The notes under the pieces are model-generated. The model searched no databases. It worked only from the letters and a program-made list of their open reading frames with translations, and was not told where the DNA came from. A stretch of 64,000 bases of DNA from Pezicula radicicola (lineage: Eukaryota > Ascomycota > Leotiomycetes > Helotiales > Dermateaceae): NCBI GenBank assembly GCA_003008705.1, contig PDUO01000003.1, positions 1,372,793-1,436,792 of the forward strand. Direction: 5' to 3'. Numbering within the stretch: the first letter of the stretch is position 1; each line of letters starts with the position of its first letter. A program made the translations under genes and the position numbers. This document shows positions 1-11,488 of the stretch, in pieces.

Positions 1-836
1 ATGGTTCCTCGCATTCTAGAGTTCGATCTCGAGACAACCACAACCAAGACTTCCACAACACGCATACGCGCTGGTACGTACTCAATTCTTCAGATCTATC
101 TAGAACAAGCAAACTAACTCCCGGTTTCTATGTAGGTCCAGTACCCACCCTCCTTCACGTCAACAAAGCGATCCGCAAAGAAGCCCAAAGATACTACAAG
201 CTAATCGCACCACTTCGCGATATCACCTTCCAATACATAAACCTCAAAATTGACACAATCTACATCTTCGCCTGGAACCACACAGCCCAACAAGACTCCA
301 TCGCACCCAACCTACCCCTCCACCTCTTCAAGGCATTCAATCCTATCTTCTACACCTGGTTAGGACCCTCGCATTGGATACTTAATATAATCCCCCCCTT
401 CCCAGCCAACAACATGTATCCCGAAATCAAACATATCGCAATCGGATGTTTCAATCATTTCAGTATGTTTCGGATTCTGCGCGACTCAGCTGAGAGTCGA
501 ATGCATGAACTTCTACGCAATATTCCTTCTGTTGAAGCCCTTACTCTTGTTTACGATAATCGTAATAGAAGGAAGGATTCTCCGGAGAAATACGAGTTCG
601 TTGCTACCGCTGGGAGAGCTACAAGAGCTGCTTGGTGCTTTGAATTTTTTCACGAAAACCGACATGATACTGAGGAGGAGTGCTGGGGGTACGACAATGC
701 TACATATCTCACCAGTTTTGAGAATGCTGGTAGGCAGAAGGACAAGGCTGAGTATGTGAAGAAGTTCTGGGAGGATAATCCTGAGTGGAAGAAGCCGGAG
801 TTGAGATCGCGTTCTATTGTGAAGAAGGGCCGTTGA
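1..836 (+). CDS. 2EXR-domain protein, 5' truncated by window edge
   Basis: Exons 1-73 and 136-836; the intron at 74-135 has GTACGT and TAG and restores the frame exactly (Gly codon split after its first base). The N-terminal 2EXR motif (LPPELR-like) lies outside the window: base 1 aligns with the Met of MIPRIIE in the intact paralogue at 1435. Shared blocks are AG-PVP-LL (residue ~25), YKLI, EIKHIAI, LVYDN, SPEKYEFVA and FW--N-W at the end. The 2EXR family is common in filamentous ascomycetes, often as multicopy clusters of unknown function. About 257 codons are visible. The ATG at position 1 is therefore probably an internal Met. Sure of family relationship to the neighbour; function unknown. 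Confidence 0.75.
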   Translation, partial: GSSHSRVRSRDNHNQDFHNTHTRWYVLNSSDLSRTSKLTPGFYVGPVPTLLHVNKAIRKEAQRYYKLIAPLRDITFQYINLKIDTIYIFAWNHTAQQDSIAPNLPLHLFKAFNPIFYTWLGPSHWILNIIPPFPANNMYPEIKHIAIGCFNHFSMFRILRDSAESRMHELLRNIPSVEALTLVYDNRNRRKDSPEKYEFVATAGRATRAAWCFEFFHENRHDTEEECWGYDNATYLTSFENAGRQKDKAEYVKKFWEDNPEWKKPELRSRSIVKKGR

Positions 837-1434
837 GTATGGTCAATAACAGACCGCAGCTGATGGGAGAGGATGGCGGTGGATAGCTACGGGGTATGGC
901 GAATGGCATGATTGGGTGGGTGGATTGTTGGTTGTGGCTATTCAAATCCATTACTACTAAGGTGTACAAATGAAATGATAGTCAATCAGATACCGATCTC
1001 TGATTACCTGCTCAAGTAACTCACTTTCATAACATTCTAAATAAAATAAACACACTATACACCCCCCTAAAGCACATCAACCTAAACACATTCACACAAA
1101 AGTATCCTCCCATATTGCAAACCCCCAGAAGAAAAAGAAATCATCAAAAACTACCGCAGTTGAAGCTATACCTATATTATAGAACTTTCCTAATTAAGCG
1201 ACACAAATTATTTCAACGACCTGTAACTCAATAAAGATACCTCTAAACAGTATTACAGAACATTCACCACAGGGCAAGAGAATATCCGAAAGCATGTGAC
1301 ATGCTAGCGCAATACCCTACCTACAAACCTCTTACCAACTTCCAAAACAAAACACTTACATACCATCACAACTTCGCTCTAAACTACCTTAACCGAACAT
1401 CAACACCGACATCAACAAGACCACAACCCCCAAC
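837..1434. other. intergenic, 598 bp
   Basis: Spacer between the two tandem 2EXR genes. It is AC-rich on the plus strand, particularly 1045-1430. I see no RNA gene, repeat or recognisable promoter element in it. Confidence 0.5.
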
Positions 1435-2238
1435 ATGGCACCCACAAAGAAACTCAGAAAGTTCACCAAATACCCAAACCTTCCACCAGAGTTAAAGACA
1501 AGAATAATCTCATTCGCAATGATCCCACGCATCATCGAAATCAAAATCGACACAACAGTATGGCTCGGAAACTCAACAAAGATCAAAGCAGGCCCCGTTC
1601 CACCTCTACTACAAGTCGACAGCTTCGCAAGAAAAGAGATGCAACGTACCTATAAACTCATCAAACCAAGCCAACCATGGTCAACCTCCTACAACTACAT
1701 AAACTTCGACCTCGATACAATCTACATCATAAAATACAAGGTTCCACCCAACCAAGCAGCACCTTTCGTAGCCACGATGAGAATATCCACCGATTTATTC
1801 ACCAGTATCTACGGTTTCGACGTACGTTCCGCAATTAAACATATCGCACTCCACGATAACTTAAAGTACACCTTCCAACAACATTTCCAGAAGCAAATCG
1901 AAGAACTTCTATTCCGTCATCCGCGCCTCAAGAGTCTCAGCCTTGTCTACGATAATCGACGCGATGATAGAAAGGTATCTCCAGAGAAATATGAATTCGT
2001 TGCTGCGACTGGTATTGCAATTTGTATATCTCAACACTGTCCATCTGGTACTCATCAGCCGCTGCAAGTATCAAATGAAGAGTGTATGAAACACGAATTC
2101 ACTACTGGTATTGCCAAATTTGAGAGTACACGCACGCGGGAAGATAAGCCACGGGAGCTCGAGAGATTTTGGGAGGCTAATGCAGACTGGAAGAGACCAA
2201 AATGGGACGCTGTGTCAATCGTTAAGGCTCGGAAGTGA
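1435..2238 (+). CDS. 2EXR-domain protein
   Basis: Single-exon gene of 267 residues. The N-terminus has the 2EXR signature: KFTKYPNLPPELKTRIISFA followed by IPRIIEIKID (residues 9-40), the usual F--LP-ELR--IW--A--PR-ve pattern. The rest is the variable C-terminal body of such proteins. It is a tandem paralogue of the truncated gene at 1-836, sharing SPEKYEFVA, LVYDN and the FW-AN-W end, but lacks that gene's intron. No membrane segment or signal peptide is visible. The ATG at 1435 is chosen because it immediately precedes the conserved domain. Function is unknown; a structural or protein-binding role is only a guess. Confidence 0.8.
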   Translation: MAPTKKLRKFTKYPNLPPELKTRIISFAMIPRIIEIKIDTTVWLGNSTKIKAGPVPPLLQVDSFARKEMQRTYKLIKPSQPWSTSYNYINFDLDTIYIIKYKVPPNQAAPFVATMRISTDLFTSIYGFDVRSAIKHIALHDNLKYTFQQHFQKQIEELLFRHPRLKSLSLVYDNRRDDRKVSPEKYEFVAATGIAICISQHCPSGTHQPLQVSNEECMKHEFTTGIAKFESTRTREDKPRELERFWEANADWKRPKWDAVSIVKARK

Positions 2239-2980
2239 TAGAGGCAAACTTGGGTGAGAACAAATACAGGTATGCGGTAGTGGGCTTGAGTGAATGGAAG
2301 TGGATTGTGGTGGTTGTTAGATGATCGATGGAGGATAGAGGATAGGCTTTTCTGGTACCGCACAATTGTAGGGAATGGACAACTAACTTACGGGCATGTT
2401 TCATGAGCTCTATCACTTGGATCACTTACTTTAGTGACTTCAAGTGATAAAGATTTGGCAACTTAATATCAGGGTTTCCATTAAGACAGCCTTCCCCAAC
2501 CACTTCTCTAATTCACATTAACCTAGTCTAGTGATAGAACGTGACACTCGCTTCGGTGATTCGACCTCCTAAGGGGCTAGGCATCAACACCTATTAAAAT
2601 CCACCTCTTTAAGTTCCGCAAATACTCCTTTCTCTCGTTTATCATACTCAGGTTGATGGGTGCCAAATCCATAAATTCTGACTAGTACAAGGACATACTA
2701 CTCGTACATAGATAGGAAGTGCTACTTCGTACATTATTTTTTTTCTCGCTAGCTAGATTCACGACTCGCCGGGCTCCATGACTCCAAAGCACCTTACGGT
2801 ACCCACCTATCAATAACAAAGCCCTTGATATCATCATTAAGAACCGCACAATCAAACCACACTAAATCTCAAACCCTCTCCCTTACCAACACTCTCCCTC
2901 ACAAACCTTCCCCTCTCCACCACCCCACCCATCTTCCCCCTCCTCCTCCTCCCCTTTAACAAACCCACCAAAAACACCCC
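2239..2980. other. intergenic, 742 bp
   Basis: Convergent space between the 2EXR gene and the acetate transporter. The part next to 2980 is a C/T-rich tract (about 2880-2980) within the transporter's 3' region. No further gene or repeat is supported. Confidence 0.5.
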
Positions 2981-4203
2981 TCATTCCTGCCTGTCCTTCT
3001 TAGCCTTCGCTTTATCACTAGCCCCCTTGATAACAGTACTCAAATCACCAACGGGTAAACTAATCGGCATATCCACAGAAGCAAGTAACATGACCAATAA
3101 TAAATACCAACCACACATACAAGCCGCCCAGAATGAAGCACCAGATCCAACTAATAACCGTGAACCGACGACGGCGCTTCCGTTTGCTAGGACCCAGAAT
3201 GCACTTTGTTGAGGAGGATGTTAGTCTTTCTTCTGTAGGAGGAGAGGGAGAAGAGAATGAGAAGAGGAGAGGAGAGTATTTAAGTTGATTTGTGTTTGGG
3301 TTTGAGGTTTTGGAAAAGAAGGGGGTAAGGAGACAGAGAGGAACTGGTCAAACATACCCAGTTACGAGTAAGAAACCCATCATAGCAGAGAAAAAGATCA
3401 CAACGAAGACTATATTGGTACGTATACTGCAGATGAAGAAGATAGCACAGATGATTGCCATCGATAAAGTGTAAAAGCCGTAGGCTGCCATGAAGGGAGG
3501 GGTTTGTGTCTGTGTACCATCGGTCGTATATGAGGAGATGGCTGCATATCGCGGGCTAATCAACTACATGTTAGTTTCTTTTATCTCCAAAATATTACCT
3601 AGGTAGGCAGGTATAGGGTAGTTGATGGACGTACTCGAATGTGGCACCAAAGGTTAGGAAATGAGCTCCGAAACCAAAGAAGACGACTGATGGGAATGTG
3701 TTGCCTAGGATGAACTCGAGGAGTCCTGTTATGATTAGGAGCATGCCGCCGAAGAAGTAATTCGCTCCGCTGGGATCGTTGTCAGTGATGCTTCATTGAT
3801 TGTTGTGATGGGAGAACTTACATAGATGCTGTGAAGCCAGATGCGCCTCTCCAACCCATCAGTTCAGCAGATAATGGGGTAAGGGCTGTAGCAAAACCAA
3901 GGACGCCCCTTGGAAGATATCCAGAGTCAGCTTGGAACTACAGATGCCCGGTGGTACTGTATTATCTTACAGTGGAGTTGGATTTCCGAATGTCTTTCTC
4001 AGATCTCCCGACACTCGATTCTGTGGTGATAGGTATAGCTTCTCGAACATCTCGGGTGTGAGGGTCAGGTTTGTTTTCATTGGCTTGAGCCCTTCCATAT
4101 GATCGATGGTTGCTCCATTGTTGATATTGTTCCCACTCCCGTTCGTCTGGGGCGCGTTCATGGAGTCTTTCGTGTAGAAGTCTTCTTGTGTATGCTGGGA
4201 CAT
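2981..4203 (-). CDS. acetate/ammonium transporter, GPR1/FUN34/YaaH (AceTr) family
   Basis: Five exons on the minus strand: 4203-3971, 3908-3822, 3769-3635, 3555-3358, 3203-2981; 876 nt, 291 residues. Introns are 62, 52, 79 and 154 nt, with clean GT-AG ends. The family signature NPTPLGVLGFATAL crosses the first splice junction, followed by TPLSAELMGWRG, YFFGGMLLI and six predicted hydrophobic segments; the C-terminal tail is charged (KAKAKKDRQE). Length fits Ato/Gpr1 proteins. Family members are plasma-membrane proteins that import acetate with protons, and some have been linked to ammonium export; substrate is inferred from the family. The N-terminal ~70 residues are hydrophilic, as in yeast Ato2/Ato3. 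Which Ato paralogue this corresponds to cannot be told. Confidence 0.93.
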
Positions 4204-4264
4204 TTTGAGGATTGGTTGTTAGGTGGTTCGTATCGCTGTTTACTTATGACTTTGATGGGCAAGC

Positions 4265-4274
4265 TATATATATA
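4265..4274 (-). promoter_or_regulatory. TATA-type element upstream of the acetate transporter
   Basis: TATATATATA, about 60-70 bp before the transporter ATG at 4203. The position implies a short 5' leader if it works as a TATA box. It is self-complementary, so orientation comes from the gene. Confidence 0.45.
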
Positions 4275-4920
4275 CAAACCGGTGGAGACAAGATTGACAA
4301 GTCGAGAACATCTGTTGAAAACAGGGGAGGGGGTCCAGTCTTTGAAGGATAGGAGCTCGAGAGCTTGGACGGGAGACGAAGCTCTCAGCTCGGAAACTCC
4401 AAAGCTCCATATCCCCGCATGCAGTCTTCTCTCCTCCCCTACAGCTTCTAAGCTTTAGTCACTGGTCTCAACATTTCTTGGGATGGGACAGAAATCCAAT
4501 AGACTTCTCCGTCTATCCCAGTCGACCTCTGGACCTTTCCCTCTCAAAGGCGCTAGCTTATTTGAGGTGAGGTAAGTGGTACGATCAGCATATACTTACT
4601 GCACAGCACATACATAGATACTGTACTTATGGATACCCAAGACCCAAGACCGAGGGAAACGATGACCCCATTAATCGGAAGACCCCAATTAAGCGACACA
4701 GTGGTAGTTATAGAGTCCTTGAGGCGGGCTGGCCACGTGTAGATTTCCTAAACGCTTTTCTGTTGGTGTTACCTTACTTATCGTCTGCCTAGGAGTATAT
4801 CTAGTAAGTACAGATTGGTAGGTAAATCAATTACTTTGGACGCAAAGGTGGAGGGAGCTTTGTTCCGCTCTCCCATGCGGCTTTCTGATACGGTAGATTT
4901 TTCCTTTCCCCCCTCTCCGC

Positions 4921-4968
4921 TTGGAGCGTTGGAGCGTTGGAGGGTTGGAGGGTTGGAGGGTTAGAGGA
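4921..4968. repeat. 8-bp minisatellite, six units
   Basis: Six tandem copies of an octamer TTGGAG(C/G)G: two TTGGAGCG units, then three TTGGAGGG, then a variant TTAGAGGA. It lies in intergenic DNA and is likely length-variable. Confidence 0.9.
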
Positions 4969-6022
4969 CGCCAGGCTAAGAAGTTAGCAACACGTCATGC
5001 CTATACGCGCCTATACGGCTCTATGAACTAACGGGTTTGTCTTGGGGCACGGAAGGCGCAGGAGATGAGAAACGGTTGAGTAGTCTACTTTTCGTACATA
5101 TTTCCATTGGAGCGAATAATTAGGGGAGGGGGGTTTATTGCCGGACCACCGGGCTCGTCGCGTCGCTGGACCAATTTGTGCCATTCCCCCGCTTTACCCC
5201 AGATGTCGCTTCTGAAGCTTATTCGCTTTTGGTCCAACCACGTAGGTACTCACGACTCGAAGAAACACGGCGAGTTCACGCTACGTCGTCGTATTTCATC
5301 TTCTCTCGATCTGTTGCCCTTTGAAGATCTTTAATCACGAACACAGGGGGTTATTTGTCTGAGGAGGGACTCCTCAGAAAGTCCATTCTCCGTGCACTGG
5401 ACCTTGCCCGTGGGGAAGGGTAATCCACAATTCCATTTTCTAAGCTTGGAAGAATGACTGATGACAGTACTGGTAGTCAGACCACACGAGCATTCGAGTT
5501 AAGATTGCAGTGGATGTTTATTGGCTCGATAAAATCCCTACCTCTATTCAACTGAGTGGTGGGGTGTCGGGACCTTCGGAATAAAGCTATTTGTTCTTGT
5601 TCGGAGTCGGTACGAAAAACTATGAGGGTCAGTCTCGCATATGGAAACATCCGGGGCTAGACTCTACTAGAGAGGATATGCATTGTGGACATACCTATAC
5701 TAAAGACTATTATTCATACAGTACAGTACAAATGTGTATCAATGTATTTGTGCAGTACCTAGTCTGAGCAGCACAAAGTAGGTACCTAAGGGACGCGGTT
5801 GATATAAGCGACTCAGAGGTAATTGTCGCAAGTTGTTGGCACGGCAGAGTGGAGCAACGTACAGTCTCGATAGAGCTCATGGGGAAAATGTCATTTGATA
5901 GAGACTTAGTGTTAAACATACTGGATAGACTGGCATAAGCGTCCTGCATTTTCCAATTCCTAAACGCCCAACACACCCGTACTTGGTTGTGTGACTGTAA
6001 CTTGATGATCAAACCAAACAGC

Positions 6023-9000
6023 CTACCAGAGCTCACATACCGGCTCCTTGGCTGGGCAATTGAAGCTCTGGAGAAAATCCTTTGAATTGGCCATTGTACC
6101 CAATATCCTCGCCCACTTTGGTGCGTGAGGATCAGTATAGATGCGCTCAATAGCCGCTTCCTTTCTCGACTTTCCGCACCACCAATTTGCATAGCTCACA
6201 AAGAACAGTTGCTCTTGGGTAAAGTGTTCGAGACCCGGAAGATCCTGGTTTGGTGTCTCTGATCGGCGCTTCTGCCAAGCTGCAAAGGAGGCTGTAATAC
6301 CTCCTGCATCGGCAATGTTCTCACCGAGGGTGAGCTTTCCATTGACATGTAGAGGTTTCCCATCTGGCCCTTCTACTGTGTAATTATGGTATTGATCGAT
6401 GAAGCATTGTGCCCGTTCCTGGAAGCCATCGACGGTCTTTTTGTTCCACCAGTCAGTGTAGTTCCCATTTTGATCATAGTGTCGACCTGTAGAATCGAAA
6501 GCGTGAGAAAGTTCATGGCCTGTAAGTCAAACATCCAGGGTTAGTCTTCTTGTAGAAATATTAGGAGCAGCTCAAATGATGAGGTGCTTTGGGGGAAGAA
6601 GAATAAACTCAAGAAGATTAATTTGCCTCGAAATTTGAACACATACCAGACACCGCACCGAATGCTCCGTAGCTAAGGTATTGTGGTACATTGACATCAA
6701 ACACAGGGAATTGCTGTCAATTTTAGTATATGAACCCAAGAGGCGAGAATTGCCGATTCTTACCATAATTCCTGCTGGAAATACGATTTCGTTACCGGGC
6801 TTCAGAATTACAGTCAGCATTTGCGAAAAAATTAAAAACAAAAAAGGTCCAAGTGAGGTTTTGGTCAAGCTTCTACTCACAGGGTTGTAATAAGCATTAA
6901 CGGTAGGCGTGGTCATCTGAAATTCAAGTCAGCTATATTGGGACGCGTTACTAACATTCGCAAGACTTACACCCCACTGATCACGATCTACTGGCTTGCC
7001 TAGAGCTGACCATTCTTCGGCGACAGCAAAACGACTCGCTTCTAGTGCGTTTCGGAAGAAGTCTGATGGAGAGATCTCGACAGTCTGATAGTATCTCTTT
7101 AGACTCACAGGATCCATGATGTCCGGGCTCTTGCTTCAGGTTAGTATTTGAGTCAAGGGTCGAGTGGATGGTGACCTCTCACTTTTGTTGGATATCCAAT
7201 CTTCTGGACTATCTTGTGCACCTTCTCGATGGCTAAATCAATGACGCTGTTGTCCATCCATGTTGACACCTTGAGTTTTTCTATGAACATTTCCTTGATA
7301 TCTGACACAATCTGGTCCCCAAGATCTTTTGCCTTTGCAGAAAAGGCTTTCTCAACAAAGAATCGACTCAAGATCCAGCCCAGACTATCGTCAACGTGGT
7401 TGACGCAAAATCTCCAACGCTCCGGAGTCGATTCAGGGTCCTTTTACAGCCGTGTCAGCAAGGTTTACTCGATAAATAGCTGCAGAGCGCCATTCTCAAG
7501 AGCTTACCTTTCCTTGGAGCTCGTTGGAAAATCTCGAGTACGGTTTTAGTTCCTCTGCTTCAACGACCGATGTAAAAGATTGAATCACTTTCCATATGAA
7601 AAAAGTATGTATGACTTCTTTCGGCGTGCTCACTAACACCTTTGACATGGTCTTCATATATTTAGGCGATCCGACTATGATCCGGGTTGTTTTCACGTCT
7701 GCAGGCTCAAGGCTACTGACGAGTTTCGTTAGCCGGATTTGTGGGGTGAGACGATCTGCATCTTTCAGAGAAAATGGGTTCTGTGACAGTTAGTAAATTC
7801 TTGAGTAGGTGAAGTAGGATCTGCTGCTTAGGGATAGCAGGGAGTAGATAACAGGAAACATGAGTGGTTTTGGGTGAAAGTTCAAAGAATCAATTACGAA
7901 CATAATATTTCTAAAAGTTGCAATTAGTAAAGCGGTTTCTCTCGAGCATTTTTGGAACTTACTGTCACGTCCTCTGCATCTTCTGTATCGGGGGATGCAG
8001 CCGCCAATTCCTTTTCAAACTTAATCAGACCATGGACAGTGTCCTTATTGGAGTTTGCGTTTGGGTCTGGATAAAGCGCATTGAAGACGTCAAGAATAGT
8101 AGCCTCGTATTTAGCCAAGATTTTCTCATCTTTATAGTAGTCTTTGACGAGGCCAATCTTGTATGGTGGTACTGCTTGTACAACCACGGTGTCTGGATCT
8201 TTGTCGTCGGCACCAGCACCGAGAGAAATCAATGACGAGATTCCTAACTTCTGAAGGTATAGAATTGTCTCCGATAATGCCTCGCTGTCCTTGGCTTGCA
8301 GTGGAGCAGTTTTACCATGTGACTTTCCAATTGGAAACATGTCTGCCACTTGGTGAATAATTTCCTTCAATGGCTTCGCCCCAGCATTCTTAATTGTGTC
8401 CTCATCCATGCAGGCGTCATAACCGGCTTTCAGCTTATTGAAATTCAGCTCATCAATGGAAGTAACAGATTGAGTGAGCATGGCAGGAGAAAAGCTAGAG
8501 TGCTATGAAGATATTAGCCAAGCCATTGAGATATTACGTGAAAACATTTACGTTGGATTCAGCAGGGTAAGGAGCCTCAAGTATATGGCGTAACAACATC
8601 TGCGAGTTCTCACTCATGATTGTACCAGTAAATGCACTGCGAACGCCATTTAGTTAGCTTTACTTCCACAAATATGACTGGCATTTTGTGAGATGTGCGA
8701 TATGCTTCATTATTGATGCCATATCTTGCACTCCTCATTCCGCTTGAGATAGCATGACTGGGGTTGAGAATACGTACTCGCCTTGATCCGCTCTAAGATC
8801 ATGGCGATCACCCCATCCGCCACAGACAAGCTCTTCGAAATCATCGCATGGATCGAGGGTTTTGTAATCGGGAGAAAGGTTGTAGAGAATTTCGGAGGAC
8901 GCATGGACGCATGCAGCTGAATCGCATATAATGTTTTCAGCAGGGACTTTAGGAGGAGCTTCGGGTGCCTCCTTGGGCCGGTATACTACGCCGAATCAGT

Positions 9001-9246
9001 AAAGGCCGTTGATACTGTTGGATACGTCATAATACCTGTAAAATATAAACTGAGGCCAATGATGAGAGCTGCAAGTAGCAAGCCCATAAATATAATAATA
9101 GCATGGTCTGCAAGCCATCTGCCAACCTTCTTTACCTTTGCACCGGCAGACGAGCCAACGCCATTCTGTTGACTCGTCTCTGTCGTCGGCAGCAACGGCG
9201 TATTCTCAGAAGCTTGCTCCTCACTTGTTCTCGATGGCGCAGCCAT
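6023..9246 (-). CDS. M13 family zinc metallopeptidase (neprilysin/endothelin-converting-enzyme type)
   Basis: Twelve exons on the minus strand: 9246-9036, 8985-8778, 8636-8552, 8502-7963, 7910-7902, 7780-7508, 7440-7183, 7129-6971, 6916-6881, 6799-6764, 6713-6647, 6519-6023; 2379 nt, 792 residues. One transmembrane segment (IIIFMGLLLAALIIGLSLYF) makes it a type II membrane protein. Then come the M13 N-terminal cysteines and CDDFEELVCGGW, YYNP, NAYYNP, NEIVFPAGI, the zinc site HELSH (H629, E630, H633), ENIADAGG (E694, D698) and the terminal CELW. All catalytic residues are present. Expected role: ectoprotease cleaving short peptides outside the cell or in the secretory lumen. Exon 5 is only 9 nt. 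The start is uncertain: the frame stays open 83 codons upstream without an ATG. Confidence 0.9.
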
Positions 9247-9497
9247 ATCGTATAATCTTGCCGTGACTGAGCTCAATAGGCCAGCCAACGGGACGATGAA
9301 ATTGGCGTACGCTCCCTCTGGAAGCTTCTTGTCGTAACGCCTGGATCTGCTTCTCGATTGGGATTTTGATTTGCGTTCCTTCCTCTTGTCTTTGCTTCTA
9401 GCTCGACGTTCTTCACGACGTTCTTGTTGACGTTCTTGTTGACGGTCCCGTTTGGATGGTCTGGGAGCCAGTTTAACTGGTGATGTGCTCTGAAGCT
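9247..9497 (-). other. open, very basic frame upstream of the M13 gene
   Basis: Directly upstream of the chosen ATG the frame stays open back to a TAG near 9497. It would encode a Lys/Arg/Gln/Ser-rich stretch (RDRQQERQQERREERRARS, then repeated SRSRSRR) followed by KLPEGAYANFIVPLAGLL. No in-frame ATG is present. This is either 5' leader or coding sequence joined to an upstream first exon that I could not identify; AG acceptors lie at the upstream edge. Confidence 0.4.
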
Positions 9498-10293
9498 ATG
9501 AAGCTTCGAGCTAACAACGTTTCAGCGCTTAGGTACAGTTGCTATGCGGGGTTGGAGCTCGGGTCTGTCGCTGGGATAGCTTTGAAGATCACAGGTCCGG
9601 GCCAATCACACAATTCATTGTTTGAAAATACAAGTAGCAGGAGCATCTTTGCAGAGTCGCACCTTTTATGAATAATGGCAACAAAAACAATTAACTTATA
9701 TACCTAGTGCAATCGGTTAAATATACATAAGATGAACAACAATCGAGAAAGCTGTTTTAGATAGAATTCCTAGGTAGGTCTTCCTCTGATGACCTGAAGA
9801 GTGACCTCTCGGAGCATGTCCGAGCAAGCTGCAGGTACAGTACAATTAAGGGATCGCCAATCGCGCTTTTAAATCTCCTCACGCCGGTACTGTACCCTAA
9901 ACCTTTATAATACGAAGTATGTATCCGCCTCTGCCATGTGCTATAGCCCATTTCTTACCTTGATCTGCTGCATGATACTGAAAATAAGTGCGATGGAACT
10001 TTGGTACGTACATACGAAGTAGGTACAGATGAAACTGTACAGTAGCCTCCAAGGTGTCGGCAATTTTTCATCACATCGCCAACCAGGTAGCTGTTCCAAA
10101 GCTCCACCGAGTAATAAGTTGAGACTAATAATCAACTAGGGCCCTTAAACACGATCTTGGGGTTTGTACATGGCAAACAGAGATCGAGTCTACTGAAAAC
10201 CATGAAACGCAAACTCCATTTTCTAAACCCCAGTCTCCAGAGTCCTTAACTCGCCCACGCGTGTACCTCCCGAACACAATAGGGCACATATAA
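9498..10293. other. intergenic, no gene seen
   Basis: Promoter side of the M13 gene. It contains several GTAC-centred motifs (for example around 9834 and 10014) of a kind scattered in this genome. No gene is supported. Confidence 0.4.
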
Positions 10294-11488
10294 CTAGACA
10301 AGCAGCTTCCATGTATGAATGAGTTGACTTAAGGAATTGAATGAATTCTGGTTGCCTACTTTACGGCGGGCAGCGGAGACCACCGAATTGTCCTTGGCTA
10401 GGAAACTTACGGTGAAGCTGAAGCTCGTCAGATTTTCTGTACTTTGGTACTTCTTTTCACTGTATACGCAGTACCGGATGCGGACCACAATATTGTTTGA
10501 ATCCAAGTCAATTGTTCTTGAGAACTTGATATCTTCAACTATTTTCATCCTTGGGAGCACTTAAATCGTTAGTTCCCCTAGTGCCCGGTGCAGTAAACAG
10601 CGGCTTACCATCGGAGATATACTTTTGGTAAGTCGGGTCTGTGGGACATCTCTCAATGATAACCCCCATTTGGAAGCTTCCATACCGGTATCTTCATCCA
10701 TGGAGTCCATTCAGGGTCCACGATTATCACGGGCCTTAAAAGTACTATACTGTGCCCAAACCTCCGAGATAGAGTTTTGGATATTCTTGATATCTCAAAC
10801 CACCCCATACTCGGTATTCCGCCTTTGCGTGATTCCTGCAAGGTAAATCTGGAAAACCAAGAAGTTGACGGGTGCCGAGCATCTCAATCAAGTTGAAAGA
10901 CTCCTAATCTCATAAAGCTTTTCTTACTCCTTTCCGAGCTTTTCGGTAGCGGCAACACCGGAATCAATCAATGCCTCGTACTACGTACCTCTATGGTAAA
11001 TGAAGCCATCTCGAAAGCCTTGCCCCTGACATCCCACTGATCCCTATTTTTAATATGCACATCAGATGATAACGTGCGGCGGAGGAAATCCCCGTTGAGG
11101 CTTGACAGCCTTGAGAATGTGGGTGTTTGTCGCCCAATAATGCAGCCCTGTAAGCTACGATGACGCTTGATCTCCTCTCGCTCCACATATTTTCTCCCAG
11201 AAGAACCTTGATTCCTTGGAATCTACGTCATGGATGAACCCTTAATCGTATGATTTGAGGGATGTGTAAATTTCGCCCTCCCTCTTCTTTGATAATGCCT
11301 TCTGCAGCTGGACTTTTTTGCGGGAGAATCAATATATTGAGCAAGGAGGCTTCACCGTAAGAATCGCACCCATGAGCACCAACGCTCAGGGAAAGGACTT
11401 TTCTTCGCCATGCATTTGACAGATTTGGCGGGCTTCGCTGAATTCCAAGTTGTCCTTGGAGCGTCAGAGCTCCCCTAAAAGACTGCAT
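10294..11488 (-). pseudogene. probable decayed protein gene, unrecognised
   Basis: Several stretches on the minus strand read like real exons but cannot be joined into one frame. Readable pieces, 5' to 3', are: QWDVRGKAFEMASFTIE, then after a shift YEALIDSGVAATEKLGK (about 11075-10930), a possible intron, AEYRVWGGLRYQEYPKLYL (about 10825-10760), then GSFQMGVIIERC-PTDPTYQKYISD (about 10690-10620) ending at a good GTAAGC donor. Next comes MKIVEDIKFSRTIDLDSNN and VVRIRYCVYSEKKYQ (10555-10430), ending at another GTAAGT. Frames shift without splice sites, so I call it a relic rather than a gene. I do not recognise the family. It could also be a live gene with unusual structure or sequence errors. 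Confidence 0.35.

Larger units (their letters stand above)
4204..6022. other. intergenic, 1.8 kb
   Basis: Promoter side of the transporter and 3' side of the M13 peptidase. It contains a TATA-like element (4265-4274) and an octamer minisatellite (4921-4968), both listed separately. Open frames inside it (for example 5107-5334) have no recognisable protein character. Nothing else is supported. Confidence 0.5.

Noticed and set aside
5107..5334. 75-codon open frame in the transporter/M13 intergenic region.
   Set aside because: No homology-like character, no splice partners, and no stop-free frame beyond chance length.
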